A stretch of 64,000 bases of DNA from Kitasatospora setae KM-6054. Its GTDB lineage: Bacteria; Actinomycetota; Actinomycetes; Streptomycetales; Streptomycetaceae. Below, one piece after another: positions 49,909 to 58,174 of the stretch. The notes under the pieces are model-generated. The model was not told where the DNA came from. It saw only the letters and a list, made by a program, of their open reading frames with translations, and ran no database searches. The first letter of the stretch is position 1, and each line of letters starts with the position of its first letter. The stretch lies in NCBI RefSeq assembly GCF_000269985.1, contig NC_016109.1, positions 6,227,001 through 6,291,000 of the forward strand, given 5' to 3'. The translations under genes and the position numbers were made by a program.

Positions 49909-50931
49909 ATGGCGATCAAGGCCGAGTACATCTGGATCGACGGCACCAAGCCGACCGCGAAGCTCCGCTCCAAGACTCGGGTGCTGCCGAACGCCGACAA
50001 GATCCCCACCTGGGGCTTCGACGGCTCGTCGACCAACCAGGCCGAGGGCCACGCCTCGGACCGCGTGCTGGAGCCGGTGAAGGTCGTCAAGGACCCGATC
50101 CGCGGCGGCGACAACATCCTGGTGCTGTGCGAGGTCTTCGAGACCAACGGTGAGGCGCACGTCACCAACACCCGCGCCGCGCTGCGCGAGGTCGCCGAGC
50201 GCTACGCCGCGCAGGAGTCGATCTTCGGCATCGAGCAGGAGTACACCTTCTTCAAGGGCTCCCGCCCGCTCGGCTTCCCCGAGGGCGGCTTCCCGGCCCC
50301 GCAGGGCGGCTACTACTGCGGCGTGGGCGCCGAGGAGGTCTTCGGCCGCGAGATCGTCGAGCTGCACCTCGACCGCTGCATCGACGCCGGCCTGGCGATC
50401 TGCGGCATCAACGCCGAGGTCATGCCCGGCCAGTGGGAGTTCCAGATCGGCCCCGTCGACGCGCTGACCGTCTCGGACGACCTGTGGATCGCCCGCTACC
50501 TGCTCTACCGCACCGCCGAGGAGTTCGGCATCGACGCCACCCTGGACGCCAAGCCGGCCCGGGGCGACTGGAACGGCGCGGGCGCGCACACCAACTTCTC
50601 CACCAAGGCGATGCGCGAGGGCTACGACGCCATCATCACCGCCTGCGAGTCGCTCGGCGCCTCCCAGGAGAAGGTCCTGGAGCACGTCAACCAGTACGGT
50701 GACGACATCCAGTCCCGCCTGACCGGCAAGCACGAGACCGCCCCGTGGAACGTCTACTCCTACGGCGTGTCCGACCGCGGCGCCTCGGTCCGCATCCCGT
50801 GGCAGGTCGAGGTGGACCAGAAGGGCTACATCGAGGACCGCCGCCCGAACGCGAACGTCGACCCGTACGTGGTCACCCGCCTGATCGTCAACACCTGCTG
50901 CGAGGCCCTGGAGAAGGCCGGCCAGGTCTGA
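49909..50931 (+). CDS. glnII: Glutamine synthetase II (eukaryotic-type)
   Basis: 340 residues. ATP-dependent synthesis of glutamine from glutamate and ammonium. It is the short GSII type found in Streptomyces, Rhizobium and eukaryotes: IPTWGFDGSST, GIEQEYTFF, EVMPGQWEFQIGP, GAGAHTNFSTKAMR, GVSDRGASVRIPW. There is no adenylylation-site tail as in GSI. ATG 49909 gives the standard MAIKAEYIWIDG start. GlnR boxes upstream predict nitrogen-starvation induction. A 12-bp tandem duplication (50942-50965) follows the stop. Confidence 0.97.
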   Translation: MAIKAEYIWIDGTKPTAKLRSKTRVLPNADKIPTWGFDGSSTNQAEGHASDRVLEPVKVVKDPIRGGDNILVLCEVFETNGEAHVTNTRAALREVAERYAAQESIFGIEQEYTFFKGSRPLGFPEGGFPAPQGGYYCGVGAEEVFGREIVELHLDRCIDAGLAICGINAEVMPGQWEFQIGPVDALTVSDDLWIARYLLYRTAEEFGIDATLDAKPARGDWNGAGAHTNFSTKAMREGYDAIITACESLGASQEKVLEHVNQYGDDIQSRLTGKHETAPWNVYSYGVSDRGASVRIPWQVEVDQKGYIEDRRPNANVDPYVVTRLIVNTCCEALEKAGQV

Positions 50932-50964
50932 TCCGCCCCAGGCACAGCACGACGCACAGCACGA

Positions 50965-51004
50965 CGGCGCCCGCCGGACCCCGCGAGGGGACCGGCGGGC
51001 GCCG
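50965..51004 (+). terminator. Terminator of glnII
   Basis: 13-bp arms CGGCGCCCGCCGG / CCGGCGGGCGCCG with inner pairing CCCC / GGGG, 33 bases after the stop. Confidence 0.88.
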
Positions 51005-51090
51005 CCGCGTTCCCGGGCCGCCCGTTTCCTACGGCCGTGTGTCGTCCACCTCACCGCGCGGCCCCGTGCGACGGCCGTGTGACGGAAACC

Positions 51091-51852
51091 TCACTGCCGG
51101 ACGAAGCCGTGCGTGCGGCCGACGGCGGTGAAACCGCGCCGGGCGTACCACTGCCGGGGCCAGTCCTCGGCGTCCGCGACCAGGAAGCGCAGCCCGGCCG
51201 GGGCGCGGTCGGCGGCCAGCCGCAGCGCGCTCGACAGGACGGCGTCGGCCAGGCCGCGGCGCTGGTGCTCCTCGGCGGTGGCCAGGTCCTCGATCTGGGC
51301 GGTGCCCGCGGCGTCCTGGTACAGGTCGGCCCAGGAGCCGAACGCGCCGTCGCCGTCCCGGGCGGCCAGCGTCAGCACCAGCTCGGCGCCCGCGGCCCGC
51401 GCCGTGCGCCGGTTCACCAACTGGGCGATCGAGTCGTCCGACGCCCACGGCAGCCAGCAGCGCCACTGCCGCTCCAGGGCCGGCGCCAACTCGTCCAGCC
51501 CGACCGGCCCGGCCCCGCCCCCGGGCGGCACCGGCCCCCGGTGGACCATCACCAGCTCGGTCTCGTGCCGGTACCCGGCCGCCGTCAGCCCCGGCACCAG
51601 CGCCAGCCCGGACGCGTCGTCGAACACCGAGATCCGCCGGTGCTCCAGGTGCCCCAGCACCTCCTCGGCCAGCCCCGCCACGTCGACCCCGGACGGCGGC
51701 GCGTCCAGCACCAGCTGGTTGTGCTCGTGCGAGTACTCGAACTCCCCGCACAGCACCCCGAACCCGCCCGGCACCTCCACCACCTCGGCGGCCTGCCCCC
51801 GGGCGAAGGCGCGCCGGAACTCCAGGGCGGTCCGCAAGCTGTCCTCGATCAT
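51091..51852 (-). CDS. GNAT-family N-acetyltransferase
   Basis: 253 residues with two halves. The C-terminal half (about 120-253) is a GNAT fold with the acetyl-CoA loop EEHQRRGLADAVL (Q-x-x-G-x-A type) and FLVADAEDWPRQWYARRGFTAVGRT. The N-terminal half is less conserved and may be a degenerate GNAT repeat. The substrate is unknown. ATG 51852 (MIEDSLRTALEF). Between it and the MerR gene lies a 175-base divergent region with a MerR-type promoter. Confidence 0.85.
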   Translation of the reverse strand: MIEDSLRTALEFRRAFARGQAAEVVEVPGGFGVLCGEFEYSHEHNQLVLDAPPSGVDVAGLAEEVLGHLEHRRISVFDDASGLALVPGLTAAGYRHETELVMVHRGPVPPGGGAGPVGLDELAPALERQWRCWLPWASDDSIAQLVNRRTARAAGAELVLTLAARDGDGAFGSWADLYQDAAGTAQIEDLATAEEHQRRGLADAVLSSALRLAADRAPAGLRFLVADAEDWPRQWYARRGFTAVGRTHGFVRQ

Positions 51853-51990
51853 CCGGCCATCGTAGGCCGCGCCCTCCGCCCGGTTCGAGTGGTTTGTCGC
51901 ACCTTTCCGCCCGGTGGACGGAAAACCCTTTCGTGCCAAGGGCGTTGGGCCGTCCAGCACCCGGCCGCCCTGCCGGGGGCCGGGATGGCT

Positions 51991-52020
51991 TGAGTCTCCC
52001 GTGGGGGGAGACGGCACAGT
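51991..52020 (+). promoter_or_regulatory. MerR-type promoter/operator (autoregulatory)
   Basis: TTGAGT (51991) and CACAGT (52015) act as -35 and -10 with an over-long 18-base spacer. Within it GTCTCCC-n5-GGGAGAC (51994-52012) is an inverted repeat. A repressor/activator dimer bound inside an over-long spacer is the hallmark of MerR promoters. ATG 52028 follows 7 bases after the -10, so the message is close to leaderless. Confidence 0.8.
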
Positions 52021-52027
52021 GGCGGGC

Positions 52028-53050
52028 ATGGACGGCGACGGACTGCTGACGATCGGCGCACTGGCGGAGCGCACCGGGCTGACGGTGAAGGCCATCAGGT
52101 ACTACTCGGACACCGGCCTGGTGCCGTCCACCGACCGCACCGCGGCCGGCTACCGGCGCTACGGCGCCGAGGCCCTGGCCAGGCTCGAACTCGTGCGCAC
52201 CCTGCGCGAGTTGGGGCTCGGTCTGGACGCGGTGCGGCGGGTCCTGGAGCGCGAGGAGAGCCTCGCCGAGGTGGCCCGGGCGCACGCCGACGCGCTCGAC
52301 CTGCGGATCCGCACGCTGGGCCGGCAACGCGCCGTGCTGCGGGCCGTCGCCGCCCACGGAACCGACCCCGAGGAGACCGCACTCATGCACCGGCTGATCC
52401 GGCTGTCCGCCGCCGAACGGCGGGAAATGGTCGAGGAGTTCCTCGACGACACCTTCGGCACCGCCGACGCCAACCCCGAACTCGTCGCGATGCTCCGCGC
52501 CGCCGTCCCCGACCCGCCCGAGGACCCCGACACCGAACAGCTCACCGCCTGGGCCGAACTCGCCGAACTCACCCGCGACCAGGACTTCCGCGCCTCGCTC
52601 CGCCGGATGGCCGCCTACCAGGCCGAACAGCGCGCCGACGGCGACACCACCGGCCTGCACCACGAACCCACCGAACGCGTCCGGGAGGTGGCCGGCGCCG
52701 CACTCGCCGCCGGCACCGCCCCCGGCACCCCCGCTGCCGCCGCAGCCGTCGCCGAACTCACCGCCCGCTACGCCGAGACCTTCGACCGCCCGGACGACGC
52801 CGCGCTGCGCGACTGGATCCTGCGCCGGCTCGAGGTCGCCGCCGACCCCCGGGTCGAGCGCTACTGGGCCCTGCTCTCCCGGATCAACGACTGGCCCGCC
52901 CCGCCCGAGACCGCCCCGCACGCCGCCTGGTTCGCGGCCGCGCTCCGCGCGGTGGCACGGCCGCCCGGCGCGGTGGCGGGGCCGGGCAGCGCGGGGGCGC
53001 TGCCTGGCGGTGGGCGGAACGGCCGGATGACGGGTGGCGGCGGGTCCTAG
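52028..53050 (+). CDS. MerR-family transcriptional regulator
   Basis: 340 residues. N-terminal MerR winged helix (LLTIGALAERTGLTVKAIRYYSDTGL in parts: TIGALAERTGL, KAIRYYSDTGLVP, GYRRYG) and a coiled-coil dimerisation helix (about 75-115). The long C-terminal region (about 120-320) is helical and resembles TipA/TetR-like ligand domains of antibiotic-sensing MerR proteins. The C-terminal tail is Gly-rich. The operator embedded in its own promoter supports autoregulation. No other target gene is obvious; the M48 gene starts 9 bases downstream and may be cotranscribed. Confidence 0.9.
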   Translation: MDGDGLLTIGALAERTGLTVKAIRYYSDTGLVPSTDRTAAGYRRYGAEALARLELVRTLRELGLGLDAVRRVLEREESLAEVARAHADALDLRIRTLGRQRAVLRAVAAHGTDPEETALMHRLIRLSAAERREMVEEFLDDTFGTADANPELVAMLRAAVPDPPEDPDTEQLTAWAELAELTRDQDFRASLRRMAAYQAEQRADGDTTGLHHEPTERVREVAGAALAAGTAPGTPAAAAAVAELTARYAETFDRPDDAALRDWILRRLEVAADPRVERYWALLSRINDWPAPPETAPHAAWFAAALRAVARPPGAVAGPGSAGALPGGGRNGRMTGGGGS

Positions 53051-53059
53051 GCTGGGTCC

Positions 53060-54256
53060 ATGGCTGACACCGCGCCCGCCGGCGCCGACTTCACCCCCCA
53101 GGAGCGGGAGCGCGGCCGCGCGCTGCGCCGGGCCCGGCTGCCGTGGGCGCTGGGCGGGCAGGCGGCCGCGCTCGCGCTGAGCGCCGTCCTCGGGTTCACC
53201 GCCGCCGGGGCCGGCCTGGTGGACGCGGTCGGCGGCTGGTTCGGCGGCGGCTGGGCGGCCCGGGTGCTGGGCGGCGCGGCGGCGCTGGTGCTGCTCGGGC
53301 GGGCGGTCACGCTGCCGTTCTCCGCCCGGGTGCGGGCGGTCTCCGCCCGGTACGGCCTGGTCACCCAGGGCCGGGCCGGCTGGGCGGTGGACGTGCTGCG
53401 CGGCACCGCCGTCACGCTCGCGCTGTTCCTGCCGCTCGCGCTCGGCCTGTACGCGCTGATCGGCCGCTCGCCCGGCCACTGGTGGATCCCCGCCGGGGCC
53501 GCCGCCGCGCTGCTGACCGTCGCGCTGTCCTTCCTGCACCCGCTGGTCTTCGAGCCGCTGTTCAACCGCTTCTCGCCGCTGCCCGACGGCGAACTGCGCA
53601 CCGCCCTGCTGGAGTTGGCCCGCCGTGACGGCATCGCGGTGCGCGACGTGCTGGTCGCCGACGCCTCCCGCCGCACCACCGCGCTGAACGCGTACGTCTC
53701 CGGCTTCGGCCCGACCCGGCGGATCGTCGTGTACGACACCCTGCTCGCCACCGCCGAACCGCGCGAGATCGAACTCGTCGCCGCCCACGAACTCGGCCAC
53801 GTCAAGCACCGCGACGTCGCCACCGGCACCGCGCTCGGCGCGCTCGGCGCCGCCCTCGCGGTGCCCGTCCTCGCCGCGCTGCTCGCCTGGCGGCCGCTGC
53901 TCGACGCGGCCGGCGCCGACACCGTCCAGGACCCGCGCTCGCTGCCGCTGCTCGCCGCGCTCGCCGCCCTGCTCGGCGCGCTCAGCACCCCCGCGCAGTG
54001 CGCCGCCAGCCGCCGGATCGAGACCCGCGCCGACCGGCACGCCCTCGAACTCACGGGCGACGCCCAGCAGTTCATCGCCATGCAGCGCCGCCTCGCCACC
54101 GCGAACGTCGCCGACCCGTACCCGCCGCGCGCCGTCGAACTGCTCCTCGCCACCCACCCCAGCACCGGCCGCCGGATCGCCGCCGCCCGCAGCTGGCTCG
54201 CCGCCCGGGACGCCCGGGACGACCGGGACGCCGGGGCCGCCGGGGACGCCCGGTGA
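53060..54256 (+). CDS. M48-family membrane peptidase (Ste24-like)
   Basis: 398 residues. Zinc metalloprotease embedded in the membrane: HELGH at 243-247 (VAAHELGHVKHRD) and the third ligand in ETRADRHALE downstream. About five membrane helices flank the catalytic domain, and ALNAYVSGFGPTRRIVVYDTLL is the typical Ste24/HtpX strand pair before the zinc site. It may act in membrane protein quality control or peptide processing. GTGA overlap with the next gene. Confidence 0.9.
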   Translation: MADTAPAGADFTPQERERGRALRRARLPWALGGQAAALALSAVLGFTAAGAGLVDAVGGWFGGGWAARVLGGAAALVLLGRAVTLPFSARVRAVSARYGLVTQGRAGWAVDVLRGTAVTLALFLPLALGLYALIGRSPGHWWIPAGAAAALLTVALSFLHPLVFEPLFNRFSPLPDGELRTALLELARRDGIAVRDVLVADASRRTTALNAYVSGFGPTRRIVVYDTLLATAEPREIELVAAHELGHVKHRDVATGTALGALGAALAVPVLAALLAWRPLLDAAGADTVQDPRSLPLLAALAALLGALSTPAQCAASRRIETRADRHALELTGDAQQFIAMQRRLATANVADPYPPRAVELLLATHPSTGRRIAAARSWLAARDARDDRDAGAAGDAR

Positions 54257-54789
54257 CCCGCCCGCTGCTGCTGCTCGACGTCGACGGCCCGCTCGCCCCC
54301 TACGTCGGCAGCCCCTACCGCCGCCCCGACGGCTACCTCACCCACCGTGTCCCGGTGCGCAGTTGGCGCGAACGCCAGCTGGCCTCCGGCATCCGCAACC
54401 CCAGACCGCTGCGGGTCTGGCTGCACCCCGAGCACGGGCCCGCGCTGCTCGCCCTGCCCTACGACCTGGTCTGGGCCACCACCTGGAAGGACGAGGCGAA
54501 CCAGCACCTCGCCCCGCTCCTCGGCCTGCCCGAACTCCCGTACGTCGACTGGCCGTCCATGCACCACGGCGACCCCGAGGGCCTGCACTGGAAGACCCGC
54601 CACCTGGTCGCCTGGGCCGCCGGCCGGCCGTTCGCCTGGGTCGACGACGAGATCCAACCGCGGGACACCGCCTGGATCGCCGCCCACCACCCCGCCCCCG
54701 CCCTCACCCTGACCGTCGACCACCGGTACGGCCTGCGGCCCGGCGACTTCGCCGCCCTCGCCGACTGGGCTGAGAGGAGCCGGAGTTGA
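54253..54789 (+). CDS. HAD-like protein
   Basis: 178 residues from GTG 54253. LLLLDVDGPLAPYVGS is a HAD motif I in D-x-D form, ALPYDLVWATTWKDEANQ resembles motif II (T-W), and FAWVDDEIQPRDTAWIAA the metal-binding motif IV (DDE). The central KTRHL could supply the motif III Lys. It is a short HAD protein common in Streptomyces. Its last 145 bases are part of a 246-bp repeat found again at 58681. The TTG start of a truncated MOSC copy overlaps its stop. Confidence 0.82.
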   Translation: MTRPLLLLDVDGPLAPYVGSPYRRPDGYLTHRVPVRSWRERQLASGIRNPRPLRVWLHPEHGPALLALPYDLVWATTWKDEANQHLAPLLGLPELPYVDWPSMHHGDPEGLHWKTRHLVAWAAGRPFAWVDDEIQPRDTAWIAAHHPAPALTLTVDHRYGLRPGDFAALADWAERSRS

Positions 54790-54890
54790 TCGTCACCGCG
54801 CTGCACCGCCACCCCGTCGAGTCGCTGCTCGGCGAAACGGTCACCCGGGCCCGGATCGACGCCCGCGGCCTCGACGGCGACCGCCGCCAC
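54645..54890 (+). repeat. Left copy of the 246-bp direct repeat flanking the island
   Basis: Identical to 58681-58926 except for six substitutions. It covers the 3' end of the HAD-like gene and the first 105 bases of a MOSC gene. Confidence 0.95.
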
Positions 54891-54956
54891 CGGGGCTCCG
54901 AGGTGTCCGGAAGCGGCGGGGCTGGGGGTGTCAGGCCGTCGGGGTCCTGGCCGTGA
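54786..54956 (+). pseudogene. Truncated MOSC-domain gene start (island left end)
   Basis: TTG start, then IVTALHRHPVESLLGETVT, matching the intact MOSC gene at 58822 for 35 codons. After base 54890 the sequence diverges, continues 21 unrelated codons and stops at 54956. The MOSC core and its catalytic cysteine are missing. It overlaps the 3' end of the minus-strand methyltransferase. Confidence 0.88.
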
Positions 54957-55599
54957 CGATCAGAGTGCCGATGTGCCCTTCAACAGGGGCGTCGAGTACC
55001 GTGGCCTCCGCCGACCCGAATCCGGCCTTCCGAAGCAGACCGACCCACCTGCGGGGCGTGTACGAGTAGCGGTACGTGTACAGGGCCCTTCCGGCGAAGC
55101 CCCCCTTGTACATGCCCTGGGGGCCGTAGGCGCCGGGGATGGCGGGAGGCTGCGAGAAGGCCAGGACTCCTCCGGGGTTCAGGCGGGAGGCGATGAGCGG
55201 GAGGAGCTTCAGGGGGTCCGTGAACCAGATCGCCCCGAACACGGAGTAGACCGCGTCCCAGGTCTCGTCGCTGCCGCGCAGGTAGTCCAGGACTTCTGCA
55301 CAGTGGAACCGGATGCCGGACGGCCCCCACCGCTTGGCGGCCTTCTCGACCATGACCGGTGAGAGGTCGACCCCCGTCACCTTGACGCCCCGCTCGGCCA
55401 GCGCGACGAGTGCGCGGCCGGTGCCGCACCCGATCTCCAACACGCTGGCCGGTGATCCGAGCAGTTCAGGGCCGGGCCCGTGGTCGGCGTACTGAGTCCA
55501 GCGAAAGACGGGGCCGGCGTCGAATACGTCGTCCTTGATGCCGGCCGCGTACGCGTCCCAGAGTTCGCGCTCGGATTCGATGTCGTGGTGTGCGGGCAA
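54931..55599 (-). CDS. Class I SAM-dependent methyltransferase (island)
   Basis: 222 residues from TTG 55599, chosen because AAGGA lies 7 bases upstream and no ATG/GTG is in reach. Motif I VLEIGCGTGRALVALAERG, motif post-I VTGVDLSPVMVEKA, then FHCAEVLDYL and WDAVYSVFGAIWF give the Rossmann methyltransferase order. The substrate is unknown. It is last in the island operon. Base composition is less extreme than in the flanking chromosome. Confidence 0.88.
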   Translation of the reverse strand: MPAHHDIESERELWDAYAAGIKDDVFDAGPVFRWTQYADHGPGPELLGSPASVLEIGCGTGRALVALAERGVKVTGVDLSPVMVEKAAKRWGPSGIRFHCAEVLDYLRGSDETWDAVYSVFGAIWFTDPLKLLPLIASRLNPGGVLAFSQPPAIPGAYGPQGMYKGGFAGRALYTYRYSYTPRRWVGLLRKAGFGSAEATVLDAPVEGHIGTLIVTARTPTA

Positions 55600-55677
55600 C
55601 GATCTTTCCTTGACGAAGAGTTGGCGAGGCGGGTGCCCCTGCCCCGCGACGCGGGGCAGGGGCACCCCGGTGTCCGG

Positions 55678-56187
55678 TCAGTGGCTTTCGGGGACCTTGC
55701 TGTCGCACGGGGAGCAGTTCGCCCCGTCGACCGCCCACAGCTCCTCGTCGGCTTCGAACCGGTTGGCGCGCAGGAACTCGGCGGTGCGGATCACGATGCC
55801 GTCGCCACGCCGCTGGATCAGCGGGGCGTGGTGCTTGTACCGGCCGGCGTTGTACACCTCGCAGATCGCGAAGTACACCGGTGTATCCAGCAGGAGCTGG
55901 TGCACCCCGATGTCCACGACCTTGCCGACGCCCAGGTGCACCCCCGGGTGCTCCATCGCGGTGATCGTGTAGGCGATGGCGTTGTCCAGGATCCGCTCGG
56001 CCATGTTGCGGACCATGGTGTGGTCACGGAGCAGGAGCGCGATCTCGCGGTCGTACAGGTCGCCGGTGTTGCCGGGGCCCTCGAACACGTTGGACGTCAG
56101 CTCCTTGACGTACGGCCGAACCGCGTTGAGGAGCGTGCGGGGGTCACGGAACTCGGTGTCCGCAGGCACTTCCAGCGCAACGGTCAT
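55678..56187 (-). CDS. Hypothetical island protein with C-terminal CxxC
   Basis: 169 residues, not recognised. Mostly helical middle (DREIALLLRDHTMVRNMAERILDNA in parts), MEHPGVHLGVGKVVDIGVHQLLLDTPVYF in parts (HLGVGKVVDIGVH), and the tail ANCSPCDSK, a possible metal or disulfide site. RBS GAGGAA at 7 bases before ATG 56187. The start overlaps the stop of a 70-codon gene (ATGA) and the methyltransferase follows 78 bases on. Confidence 0.75.
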   Translation of the reverse strand: MTVALEVPADTEFRDPRTLLNAVRPYVKELTSNVFEGPGNTGDLYDREIALLLRDHTMVRNMAERILDNAIAYTITAMEHPGVHLGVGKVVDIGVHQLLLDTPVYFAICEVYNAGRYKHHAPLIQRRGDGIVIRTAEFLRANRFEADEELWAVDGANCSPCDSKVPESH

Positions 56188-56396
56188 GGTGCGTTCCTCT
56201 CTTCTCGGTGACGCACTGCCTCGCAAGACCCGCCCGGAAGGACGGATGTGTGGGCCCCTGCCGGCCCCACTGGGGGATCAAGTCGGGCCGGGGTCCGCCC
56301 GCGGCCGTCGAGACCCTCCGGGGTGCGGTTCAACTCGTGCTTCGCGGGACCGGTTACGACTTCGCGGCACTCACGCGTGGGGTTGCGTCCCGTCAT
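56184..56396 (-). CDS. Small island protein (70 aa), unknown
   Basis: A 70-codon frame from ATG 56396 preceded by a near-perfect RBS AAGGAGG at 7 bases. Its stop overlaps the next start (ATGA). The product (MTGRNPTRECREVVTGP...) is Arg/Pro/Gly-rich with two cysteines and no known motif. RBS quality, coupling and a promoter with TTGAGC/TACGGT at 18-base spacing upstream support a real gene. A leader peptide for coupling is the alternative. Confidence 0.6.
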   Translation of the reverse strand: MTGRNPTRECREVVTGPAKHELNRTPEGLDGRGRTPARLDPPVGPAGAHTSVLPGGSCEAVRHREERNAP

Positions 56397-56436
56397 GGGT
56401 CTGTCCTCCTTCGCCATGGCGGTGGGGGCGTGATAG

Positions 56437-56487
56437 ACCGTAGCGAGTCGGTTGCAGCACGCTCAACGAACTTGCGACTTATTGCGG
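56437..56487 (-). promoter_or_regulatory. Promoter and TTGCG-n5-TTGCG operator of the island operon
   Basis: On the minus strand, -35 TTGAGC (56466-56461) and -10 TACGGT (56442-56437) are separated by 18 bases. Just upstream of the -35, the plus-strand sequence CTTGCGACTTATTGCG holds two TTGCG elements 10 bases apart (56472 and 56482). The same element occurs at 58159. Confidence 0.6.
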
Positions 56488-56491
56488 AACG

Positions 56492-57340
56492 TCACTCCAA
56501 GGAAGCGGCGGCGGAGGCGATCAAGGCTCGGGCCTTCGCCCCGTGCACCGCCGTCTCCGACAAGCCCGCGAAGGCACGGACGTAGTCCGCGACCTCTCTG
56601 GGCTGGAGGATGCTGATTTTCGCTGTCAGCGTCTCGACCGCCACCCGCTGGTCATCGAACAGGTAGAAGGCTTCAAGGGGCCAGATGGCCCGCGGGCTAC
56701 CAGTCGGGATGATCCCGATGGAGACGGATGGCAGCGACATGAGGGTGAGCAAGTGGCCAAGCTGCGCCGCCATGTCCTCGGCGCTTCCGATCCGGGTCCG
56801 CAACACCCACTCCTCGATCAGCACTGCGAACCGACGCGCCCCCGTGTACATGAGTCGCGCCCGCGCCAAGCATGCTGGTACCGCTGCCGCGACGTCGTCC
56901 GGCGTGCCCTGGAAATCGGTGATGGACTGCATCAGAGCAGTTGCGTACTCGGCGGTCTGGAAGAAGCCGGGCAGCACGTTCGAGACGTAGATGCGGAAAA
57001 ACCTCGTGCGCTCGTAGTCGCTGATCACCTTCTCCTGGGCGAGCCTCATGCCGGTACTGTTCCGGCGTCTCCACTCCTGGTACATCGAGTCAGCGGCGCG
57101 AGAAGCCGCGATCAGGTCCGCGACCTGGTCGCCCGCTCCGCAGGCGGCGCACCAAACCCTTATGTCTTCTTCGGACGGGGCCGCTTTGCCTGACTGGATG
57201 CGAGAAGTCTTGGCGGGGTGCCAGCCGCACAAGGCAGACAATTCACCCCCCTTGAGTCCGGCGTCCTTGCGGATCTCGACCAGTCGGTCGGCGATGGCCT
57301 TCCGTGCTGCGACAACGCTGGATGAAGGCGACGATGGCAT
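56492..57340 (-). CDS. XRE-type HTH regulator with DUF5753 domain (island)
   Basis: 282 residues. N-terminal helix-turn-helix (RLVEIRKDAGLKGGELSALCGW, HPAKTSRIQSGKAAPSEEDI), then the DUF5753 effector region (about 95-270: YVSNVLPGFFQTAEYATALMQ in part, LARARLMYTG, FAVLIEEWVLRTRIGSAEDM in part). This is a very common Streptomyces regulator type, usually with a small partner gene. ATG 57340 chosen. Here it follows the DUF6879 gene by 29 bases. Two TTGCG-type direct repeats in the island are its most likely targets. Confidence 0.9.
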   Translation of the reverse strand: MPSSPSSSVVAARKAIADRLVEIRKDAGLKGGELSALCGWHPAKTSRIQSGKAAPSEEDIRVWCAACGAGDQVADLIAASRAADSMYQEWRRRNSTGMRLAQEKVISDYERTRFFRIYVSNVLPGFFQTAEYATALMQSITDFQGTPDDVAAAVPACLARARLMYTGARRFAVLIEEWVLRTRIGSAEDMAAQLGHLLTLMSLPSVSIGIIPTGSPRAIWPLEAFYLFDDQRVAVETLTAKISILQPREVADYVRAFAGLSETAVHGAKARALIASAAASLE

Positions 57341-57369
57341 GTGCTGTCCACCCGGTGGTCGGCGCCGGC

Positions 57370-57900
57370 TCAGACCTCGAAGTCCTCGTGGGGTACCGCC
57401 CGTTCCCACACGGCCTCGAACGCGTTCGTGCACAACTCCACGGTGGCCTGCTGCTCGGTCATCACGTTCCGGGGATCGGCCCATTCGCCGTCACCGGTGA
57501 ACAGGTTGAATCGGACGATCCGGCTGTCGAACAGCCAGAAGTCGGCCCCGGGCAGTGCGATGTCCAGCGCCCGGCTGCGCGGCAGCCAACGGATCTGCTC
57601 GCCGGCCGCGAGGTTGGTGAACGTGTGGGAGTGTTCGTAGCGGATGTACTCGGTGACGGGCTCCGACACGATGCGTGCGCGCCGGATGGTCACACCTCGG
57701 GCGATGGTCTCCACCACGAAGTCATGGAAGGGGTGCCACCACTCGGCACGGTTGTCCGGGGAGTACCGGTGTCCGGCCTTCCAGGCGGCGAACTGGTCGG
57801 CTTCGTCGCTGACGCTGTACTGGTCACGCATCTCCAGATGCACGGCCGACTTCGTCGTCTCCCGGAGCAGAGTCCTGAAGTCCGGCACGTTCGACTGCAT
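57370..57900 (-). CDS. DUF6879-family protein (island)
   Basis: 176 residues matching the Streptomyces DUF6879 pattern: DFRTLLRETTKSAVHLEMRDQYSV in parts, GVTIRRARIVSEPVTEYIRYE in parts, AAGEQIRWLPRSRA, LPGADFWLFDSRIVRFNLF. Function unknown; family members are almost always next to an HTH/DUF5753 gene, as here. The start overlaps the end of the upstream small gene by 77 bases in another frame. Confidence 0.85.
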   Translation of the reverse strand: MQSNVPDFRTLLRETTKSAVHLEMRDQYSVSDEADQFAAWKAGHRYSPDNRAEWWHPFHDFVVETIARGVTIRRARIVSEPVTEYIRYEHSHTFTNLAAGEQIRWLPRSRALDIALPGADFWLFDSRIVRFNLFTGDGEWADPRNVMTEQQATVELCTNAFEAVWERAVPHEDFEV

Positions 57901-58135
57901 CGCAAGCCTTCCTGATGAAGGGGATCATTCGCTCGGGGATACTGATCACGGACTCGTGGGAGGGCACACCGACACCGTGGCCGGCCACCCACTCAGTCTC
58001 GCTGACCTCCGCGAGCTGGGCTCCGGTGACGGTGTCGCTCTGGATGACGAGTCGGCGCTGGGCCAGGTCCGCCCAGACTGTGGGCGACCCTTCCTCATTG
58101 GTCTCAGGGTCGATTCCGAAGAGCTCCAAGCCCAT
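57824..58135 (-). CDS. Small protein upstream of DUF6879 (island)
   Basis: 103 residues from ATG 58135 with RBS AGGAGAGG at 5 bases. Pattern: LFGIDPETNEEGSPTVWADLAQRRLVIQ in parts, then HESVISIPERMIPFIRKACDA. Similar small proteins precede DUF6879/HTH genes in Streptomyces. It is the first gene of the island operon, and its 3' end overlaps DUF6879 by 77 bases, which implies tight coupling. Confidence 0.75.
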   Translation of the reverse strand: MGLELFGIDPETNEEGSPTVWADLAQRRLVIQSDTVTGAQLAEVSETEWVAGHGVGVPSHESVISIPERMIPFIRKACDAVERAGLQDSAPGDDEVGRASGDA

Positions 58136-58157
58136 GGCTACCTCTCCTGTCACGTGG

Positions 58158-58174
58158 CTTGCGCATTCTTGCGC
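58158..58174 (-). promoter_or_regulatory. Second TTGCG direct repeat, before the first island gene
   Basis: CTTGCGCATTCTTGCGC on the plus strand: two TTGCG elements 10 bases apart, 24-36 bases before the start codon of the 103-residue gene, so bound protein would block its promoter or early transcript. Confidence 0.55.
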
